Assembly (NCBI GenBank): GCA_045580225.1
Contig: JAZNNJ010000027.1
Location: 1 to 9,992 of the forward strand
DNA length: 9,992 bases
From: CAUUCF01 sp045580225
Lineage (GTDB): Bacteria > Pseudomonadota > Gammaproteobacteria > UBA9339
Reading direction: 5' to 3'
In this document: positions 6,322 to 9,992 of the stretch, in pieces
Layout of the letters: every line of letters starts with the position of its first letter
How positions within the stretch are numbered: the stretch's first letter is position 1
Translations under genes and position numbers: made by a program
Notes under the pieces: model-generated
The model's database searches: none
The model's input: the letters and a program-made list of their open reading frames with translations, nothing else
Told to the model about the DNA's origin: nothing

Positions 6322-7701
6322 ATGGTGGTAACAAAAAAGCGTGCTGGTAGTGAGAAGAATAGTAAAGGGGTAGTTAGTTTAGCTGTCCCTTCTTCTTTAG
6401 AAGCTGAGCAATCAGTTTTGGGTGGTTTGATGTTAGACAATCTTTTGTTTGAAAAGATTGGCGGTTTTTTGGTTGAGAATGATTTTTATTTTGGTTCCCA
6501 TCGCTTAGTTTTTCGTGCTATTACTCATTTAAATAATAAAGATCAGCCTTTCGATATTTTGACTATTACTGAATATTTAAGAAAAATCGGTAAATTAGAA
6601 GAAGCGGGCGGAGAAGCTGGTATTTTTGAATTGGCTAATCGTATCCCGGCTTTAGCTAATATTAAGGTTTATGCTGATATTATCAAGGAAAAATCAATTT
6701 TAAGAGAGCTAATTCATGTTAATCAAGAGATTAATGAATTAGTATTTAATTTAGGGGAACGTAAAGCACAGGAAATTTTGGAAGAAGCAGAGGCTAAAAT
6801 TTTTAATATTAATCATCGTTATCAGCAGAGTTCAGGTCCGGTAAATATTGCTAGTTTTTTAGGAAAAGCAACGGAACGGATCGATATTTTATCAAAATCA
6901 GATAGTATTATTACAGGGTTGCCTACGGGATTTATTGATTTAGATAGAGAAACAGCAGGGTTACAAAAAGGCGATTTAATCGTTATTGCTGGTAGACCTT
7001 CAATGGGAAAAACTTCATTTGCAATGAATTTAGTAGAAACTGCGATAATGAAAAACGACGTTTGTGCGCTAGTTTTTAGTTTAGAAATGCCAGGGGAGTC
7101 TTTATGTATGCGTTTATTATCTTCTTTAGGAAGAATTGATCAAAATAGAGTTAGAACTGGTAAATTGCATAAAGAAGATTGGGCTAGTTTAAATTCGGCA
7201 GTTAGTATGATTTCAGAGAGGTTGTTGTATATTGATGATTCTCCGGCGGTCAGTCCTTCTGATATTAGAGCGAAAGCTAGGAGACTAGCTAAAATTCATC
7301 CTAATTTAGGTTTAATAGTAGTGGATTATTTGCAATTGATGAAAATTCCTGGTTTTAAAGAAGGTAGAGTTGCTGAAATTGCTGAAATTTCTCGTAGTTT
7401 AAAGATTTTAGCCAAAGAATTAAATATTCCAATTATTGCGTTATCTCAGTTAAATCGTGGTTTAGAACAACGTGTAGATAAAAGACCTCAGATGGCTGAT
7501 TTGCGCGAGTCTGGAGCTATTGAACAAGATGCAGATTTAATTTTATTTATTTATAGGGATGAAGTATATCATGAGGATAGCGATGATAAAGGAATAGCAG
7601 AAATTATTATTGCTAAGCAAAGAAATGGTCCTATAGGGAAGGTAAAGTTAACATTTTTGGGTAGTTATACTCGTTTTGAAAATTATACTGTAGGCGCATA
7701 A
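6322..7701 (+). CDS. dnaB: Replicative DNA helicase DnaB
   Basis: 459-residue hexameric 5'-3' helicase that unwinds the replication fork and contacts primase. The N-terminal collar domain starts with SSLEAEQSVLGGLMLDN (24-40). The RecA-like C-terminal domain has Walker A GRPSMGKTS (224-232), FSLEMP (252-257), Walker B LIVVDYLQL (331-339), ALSQLNRGLEQRVDKRP (373-389), DLRESGAIEQDAD (393-405) and KQRNGPIG (432-439). It is slightly shorter than the 471-residue E. coli protein at both ends. No intein is present. It begins 12 nt after rplI. The ATG at 6322 has no Shine-Dalgarno site: it is preceded by ATG plus a T7 run (6312-6321), so initiation probably depends on coupling or on a U-rich leader. 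Confidence 0.98.
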   Translation: MVVTKKRAGSEKNSKGVVSLAVPSSLEAEQSVLGGLMLDNLLFEKIGGFLVENDFYFGSHRLVFRAITHLNNKDQPFDILTITEYLRKIGKLEEAGGEAGIFELANRIPALANIKVYADIIKEKSILRELIHVNQEINELVFNLGERKAQEILEEAEAKIFNINHRYQQSSGPVNIASFLGKATERIDILSKSDSIITGLPTGFIDLDRETAGLQKGDLIVIAGRPSMGKTSFAMNLVETAIMKNDVCALVFSLEMPGESLCMRLLSSLGRIDQNRVRTGKLHKEDWASLNSAVSMISERLLYIDDSPAVSPSDIRAKARRLAKIHPNLGLIVVDYLQLMKIPGFKEGRVAEIAEISRSLKILAKELNIPIIALSQLNRGLEQRVDKRPQMADLRESGAIEQDADLILFIYRDEVYHEDSDDKGIAEIIIAKQRNGPIGKVKLTFLGSYTRFENYTVGA

Positions 7702-7703
7702 AA

Positions 7704-8933
7704 GTGAAACAGCGTTTGAAGTTGATTTGGAGAATTTCATTAGTTTTGACTGCGTTCGTTGCGTTATGGTGTTTTTTTGCTTTATTATTTGGTTTAAAAG
7801 TTAAGCAACAATATAGACATTTTTTATCAGTAATTAATCATAATACTCCATTTAACGTTAAATTGGTAAAATTTAAAAGTGGGATTTTTACTTCTAGTGC
7901 AGTTACCGAAATTGTGTTAGGTAATTTAGAAAGTAATTCTAAGTTAAAATGGCAGATGCACACTAAGTTTATACATGGGCCGATTGTATTAGACAGAATT
8001 AAAATTAGTTTTTTACAATTATTAGCTGAAACTGAGTTGGTATATATAGGTAGTAAGCTAGAATTGATTCCCAAAGTAACTGGAGAAATGAAGTTAAGTT
8101 GGGGTGGAAGATTAAAATTTAAATTAAAATCTAGGGAAAAGTTTCATATATTAGCTAAGAAATCCTTAGTTTTTAAAGGGGAAATTAACAAGAATAATTT
8201 AGAATTGGAGTGGCATTTACCTAATTTATCAATTGAGGGCAAAAAACATTTAAGGCTACAAAATGGAAATTTAAATTTATTGAAATATTATAGCACTTCG
8301 GATGGTTTGTGGTTTGGTATTCAAAAATTGTTTTGTGAACAGTTCGAAATAAAAGATTCGAAAAGTAATTTAAGTTTAAAAGAGATTTTGATTAATAATA
8401 ATTTAAAAAAAGAAGATGGTCTTTTTGTTTTTGAATTAGACAGTCGATTAAAACAAGCTAATTATGATAATAAATATTTCAATAATAATAATTTAAACAT
8501 ATTAATTAATACTCCTTGTGAAAAGATTTTTCGTGAAATTGTCAGTAACGTAAAAAATATTAGGTTTAGTAACATGTTGGAGATGTTAGAGCGAATTTTA
8601 CGTGGGCCTATGAGTTTTAAGTTTGTGGGTAGTTCTAATACTTATTTAGGTAGTATTTTTCTAGATTTAAATGTTAATTGTCCATTGAGTAATAGAACTG
8701 GATTGATTAGCAATTTAAAAAATGTAGATTTGGTATTTAATTTGCGTTTGCATCGTCAACTGTTTCTCTTTTTATTGAAGGGGGTTACAGATAATTCTTT
8801 ATCATTATATCAGCGTGGTGTGAAAGAAAATAAGTTGCGTTATGATATATCTACAGATACAGTTTGTGTAGTAATTAGATATTTTAATGGAGAATTATTA
8901 GTGGGTGATGTGCCGTTTTTGATTAATTTTTAG
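7704..8933 (+). CDS. YdgA-like envelope protein (DUF945 family)
   Basis: 409-residue protein with one N-terminal membrane helix (about 9-31) after a short basic stretch, so most of it should lie in the periplasm, anchored in the inner membrane. After the helix come a KVKQQYRHFL segment, then KLVKFKSGIFTSSAVTEI (about 53-70), and FIHGPIVLD (about 89-97). The order 'x-Y-x-x-G-x-x-x-S-x-A, then HGP' and a closing beta-rich segment ending in an NG-E-L-x-V-x-D motif are characteristic of DUF945/YdgA. E. coli YdgA is of uncertain function. The call rests on recalled pattern similarity, and the middle is poorly conserved and very Asn/Lys-rich. It starts at a GTG only 2 nt after dnaB, with a weak ribosome site, so it is probably coupled to dnaB translation. 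Confidence 0.72.
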   Translation: MKQRLKLIWRISLVLTAFVALWCFFALLFGLKVKQQYRHFLSVINHNTPFNVKLVKFKSGIFTSSAVTEIVLGNLESNSKLKWQMHTKFIHGPIVLDRIKISFLQLLAETELVYIGSKLELIPKVTGEMKLSWGGRLKFKLKSREKFHILAKKSLVFKGEINKNNLELEWHLPNLSIEGKKHLRLQNGNLNLLKYYSTSDGLWFGIQKLFCEQFEIKDSKSNLSLKEILINNNLKKEDGLFVFELDSRLKQANYDNKYFNNNNLNILINTPCEKIFREIVSNVKNIRFSNMLEMLERILRGPMSFKFVGSSNTYLGSIFLDLNVNCPLSNRTGLISNLKNVDLVFNLRLHRQLFLFLLKGVTDNSLSLYQRGVKENKLRYDISTDTVCVVIRYFNGELLVGDVPFLINF

Positions 8934-8934
8934 T

Positions 8935-9471
8935 ATGGCAAAAAAAATGCGTAATAATTATCGTAATTTAAAGTTATCATCTAGATCCCATAAGAAAAAA
9001 AATAAAAAAACTTTTTTATTATTTATAATTTTAATTGTTGTAGGTATGGTTTATTTTCTAGATTTAGATACTAAGATTAAATATAGTTTTGTCAAAGTGA
9101 AAAATTATAGTTTTGCAGATAAATTTTTAGATTTATGTGAAACATTTAAATATAGATTACGGAATGATAAAAATGAGTTGGATTTTGAATTTTATGACAG
9201 TAATCATAAGGGTGTAATTGAAATTTATTTTTTAAATTTATTAAGTACTCGTAATTTTAACTTAGCAGATAAATTAAAAGCGCATGTAATTCTTTTAGGA
9301 TTACCAGCTGAGATCAAAACATTTAAGGGAAATTGTTCAGTAGTTAGCGGGCCTTATTTTAGTTTAAAAACTGTTAATCATGCCAAAAAGCGTCTATTGA
9401 ATCATAAACTAAAAAGTATTTTAGTTGTAAAAAAAGTTAATAATAGAAATAATTATAATTTGTTAAAATAA
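8935..9471 (+). CDS. SPOR-domain inner-membrane protein, FtsN/DedD-like
   Basis: 178 residues: a strongly basic cytoplasmic N-terminus (1-26), a single membrane helix (about 27-43) and a periplasmic part. DFEFYD (83-88) resembles the F-D-F-Y motif seen before the SPOR domain in some proteobacterial members. The C-terminal 95-167 matches a SPOR fold: a first strand (IEIYFLNLL), a helix with NLADKLKAHVILLG, then CSVVSGPYFSLKTVNHAKKRL with the typical V-x-x-G-P-F/Y turn, and a last strand SILVVK. SPOR domains bind denuded peptidoglycan at the septum, so a role in division or cell-wall remodelling is likely but inferred. It begins 1 nt after the DUF945 gene. The linker is much shorter than in E. 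coli FtsN, so equivalence to FtsN is not claimed. Confidence 0.72.
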   Translation: MAKKMRNNYRNLKLSSRSHKKKNKKTFLLFIILIVVGMVYFLDLDTKIKYSFVKVKNYSFADKFLDLCETFKYRLRNDKNELDFEFYDSNHKGVIEIYFLNLLSTRNFNLADKLKAHVILLGLPAEIKTFKGNCSVVSGPYFSLKTVNHAKKRLLNHKLKSILVVKKVNNRNNYNLLK

Positions 9472-9654
9472 TCTGCGTTAGATATTTTTGAGATTCATTT
9501 ACTCTGTTGGTTAAGTAAAGTGAGTTAAAATTAAAATATTCTTTAAACTTGGTTATCAATGTTTGTGTTTTTATTAAAGCGTCTTGCGGATCATTGATTA
9601 TTACAGTAAATTCGATCCGAAACTTAAAAAAGTTGAATATAATATGGTGCGGAT
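9472..9654. other. Intergenic region before the LuxR-type gene
   Basis: 183 bp without a supported gene. It holds a hairpin TTTACT/AGTAAA (9498-9503 with 9514-9519, 10-nt loop) that lacks a T tail. It also holds an inverted pair CGGATC (9587-9592) and GATCCG (9614-9619), and a perfect TATAAT (9638-9643). The minus strand is free of stops across the whole region but has no ATG. Confidence 0.5.
9585..9654 (+). promoter_or_regulatory. Candidate promoter and operator-like repeats of the LuxR-type gene
   Basis: A perfect -10 box TATAAT (9638-9643) lies 11 nt before the likely TTG start; no good -35 is seen at 16-18 bp. TGCGGAT occurs at 9585-9591 and again at 9648-9654, and its inverted core GATCCG at 9614-9619. 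Three copies of a GC-containing hexamer around a -10 box in such AT-rich DNA could be operator sites, possibly for the downstream HTH protein itself. This is inference from the pattern only. Confidence 0.35.
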
Positions 9655-9903
9655 TTGAATAAAAATGATATTTACTTAATAAACGTTGATGGTAGAACGG
9701 TTAAAATTACTTTACAAGAAAAAGTTTGTATTGAATTATTATGTATTGGTTATTCTACAAAAGCTATTGCTAGAAAATTAAAATTATCTCCTCGTACTGT
9801 AGAGTATTATTTAAAGAAGATTCGTAGTAAACTAAATTGCGATAAAAAATTAGATTTAATATTACTTTTTAGTCATGCTAAATGGAATAAAATAATTGAA
9901 TAA
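9655..9903 (+). CDS. Stand-alone LuxR/GerE-type helix-turn-helix protein, or remnant of a larger regulator
   Basis: 82 residues that are almost only a GerE-type DNA-binding domain: ITLQEKVCIELLCIGYSTKA (about 18-37), IARKLKLS, then the recognition helix SPRTVEYYLKKIRSKLNC (about 45-62). Acidic and hydrophobic positions match the LuxR family (LTxRExxxLxLxxxGxSxKxIA). There is no N-terminal receiver, PAS or autoinducer domain. The only conventional start is TTG at 9655, since an in-frame TAA (9640-9642) blocks any upstream extension and no in-frame ATG follows before the HTH. No clear ribosome site is seen. It may be a short functional regulator, like other HTH-only LuxR proteins, or the surviving C-terminal end of a decayed gene. 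The fully preserved HTH favours the former. Confidence 0.7.
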   Translation: MNKNDIYLINVDGRTVKITLQEKVCIELLCIGYSTKAIARKLKLSPRTVEYYLKKIRSKLNCDKKLDLILLFSHAKWNKIIE

Positions 9904-9992
9904 TAAAAATACAAAAAGTGGTTGTTTATAATAAATTTATTTAATAATAATTTTTAATAGAAAATGTTTTTTTATGTCAATGATGGTTAATT

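Noticed and set aside
6006..6440. Two minus-strand open frames within rplI and across the rplI-dnaB junction
   Set aside because: Both are antisense to conserved housekeeping genes with Ala/Thr/Ser-rich shadow composition.
7838..8074. Minus-strand open frame inside the DUF945-like gene
   Set aside because: Antisense to a longer frame that continues the operon; no ribosome site or motif.
9927..9992. TATAAT at 9927-9932 and an ATG at 9974 as promoter and start of a further gene
   Set aside because: The -10-like box is expected by chance in this A/T-rich stretch. Only six codons are visible before the window ends and there is no ribosome site, so no gene can be supported.

Overview
The window is a gene-dense, AT-rich piece of a gammaproteobacterial chromosome. 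The block tRNA-Phe, rpsF, rpsR, rplI, dnaB is a typical proteobacterial arrangement. The S6, L9, DnaB and PRPP synthetase sequences read as gammaproteobacterial, the (p)ppGpp synthetase is of the gamma/betaproteobacterial RelA class, and a YdgA-like (DUF945) protein is present. The strong A/T bias, the many Asn/Lys/Ile-rich linkers, the trimmed RelA and S18, and the tail of a PD-(D/E)XK nuclease of a family often expanded in host-associated bacteria suggest a reduced, probably host-associated lineage, perhaps Legionellales-like. That placement is inference.

Layout. Positions 2-205 (+) are the 3' end of a DUF1703-type nuclease gene. It meets the 3' end of relA head-on and overlaps it by 11 bp. 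The minus-strand arm runs prs (4975-4037), mutL (3938-2046), relA (2042-195). mutL has its own promoter-like site, and relA starts 3 nt after mutL. Between prs and the tRNA gene lies a compact divergent promoter region whose two TTGACA -35 boxes form an inverted repeat. The plus-strand arm runs tRNA-Phe(GAA) (5130-5202), rpsF (true start 5285), rpsR, rplI, dnaB, a DUF945/YdgA-like envelope protein and a SPOR-domain membrane protein. These genes are separated by gaps of at most 18 nt, or overlap, so they are probably largely co-transcribed. A 183-bp intergenic region follows, then an 82-residue stand-alone LuxR/GerE-type helix-turn-helix protein with no normal start codon. The last ~90 bp hold no gene that can be supported.

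How the genes work together. Most are housekeeping genes: nucleotide precursor supply (Prs), mismatch repair (MutL), stringent response (RelA), translation (tRNA-Phe, S6, S18, L9) and replication (DnaB). Two probable cell-envelope genes are appended to the dnaB operon. No new multi-gene system is visible. The items most worth a second look are the RelA that ends before its ACT/RRM domain exactly where a nuclease gene abuts it, the unusual S18 N-terminus, the tRNA-Phe gene without an encoded CCA, and the orphan LuxR-type HTH whose upstream region holds a repeated TGCGGAT/GATCCG motif around a perfect -10 box.
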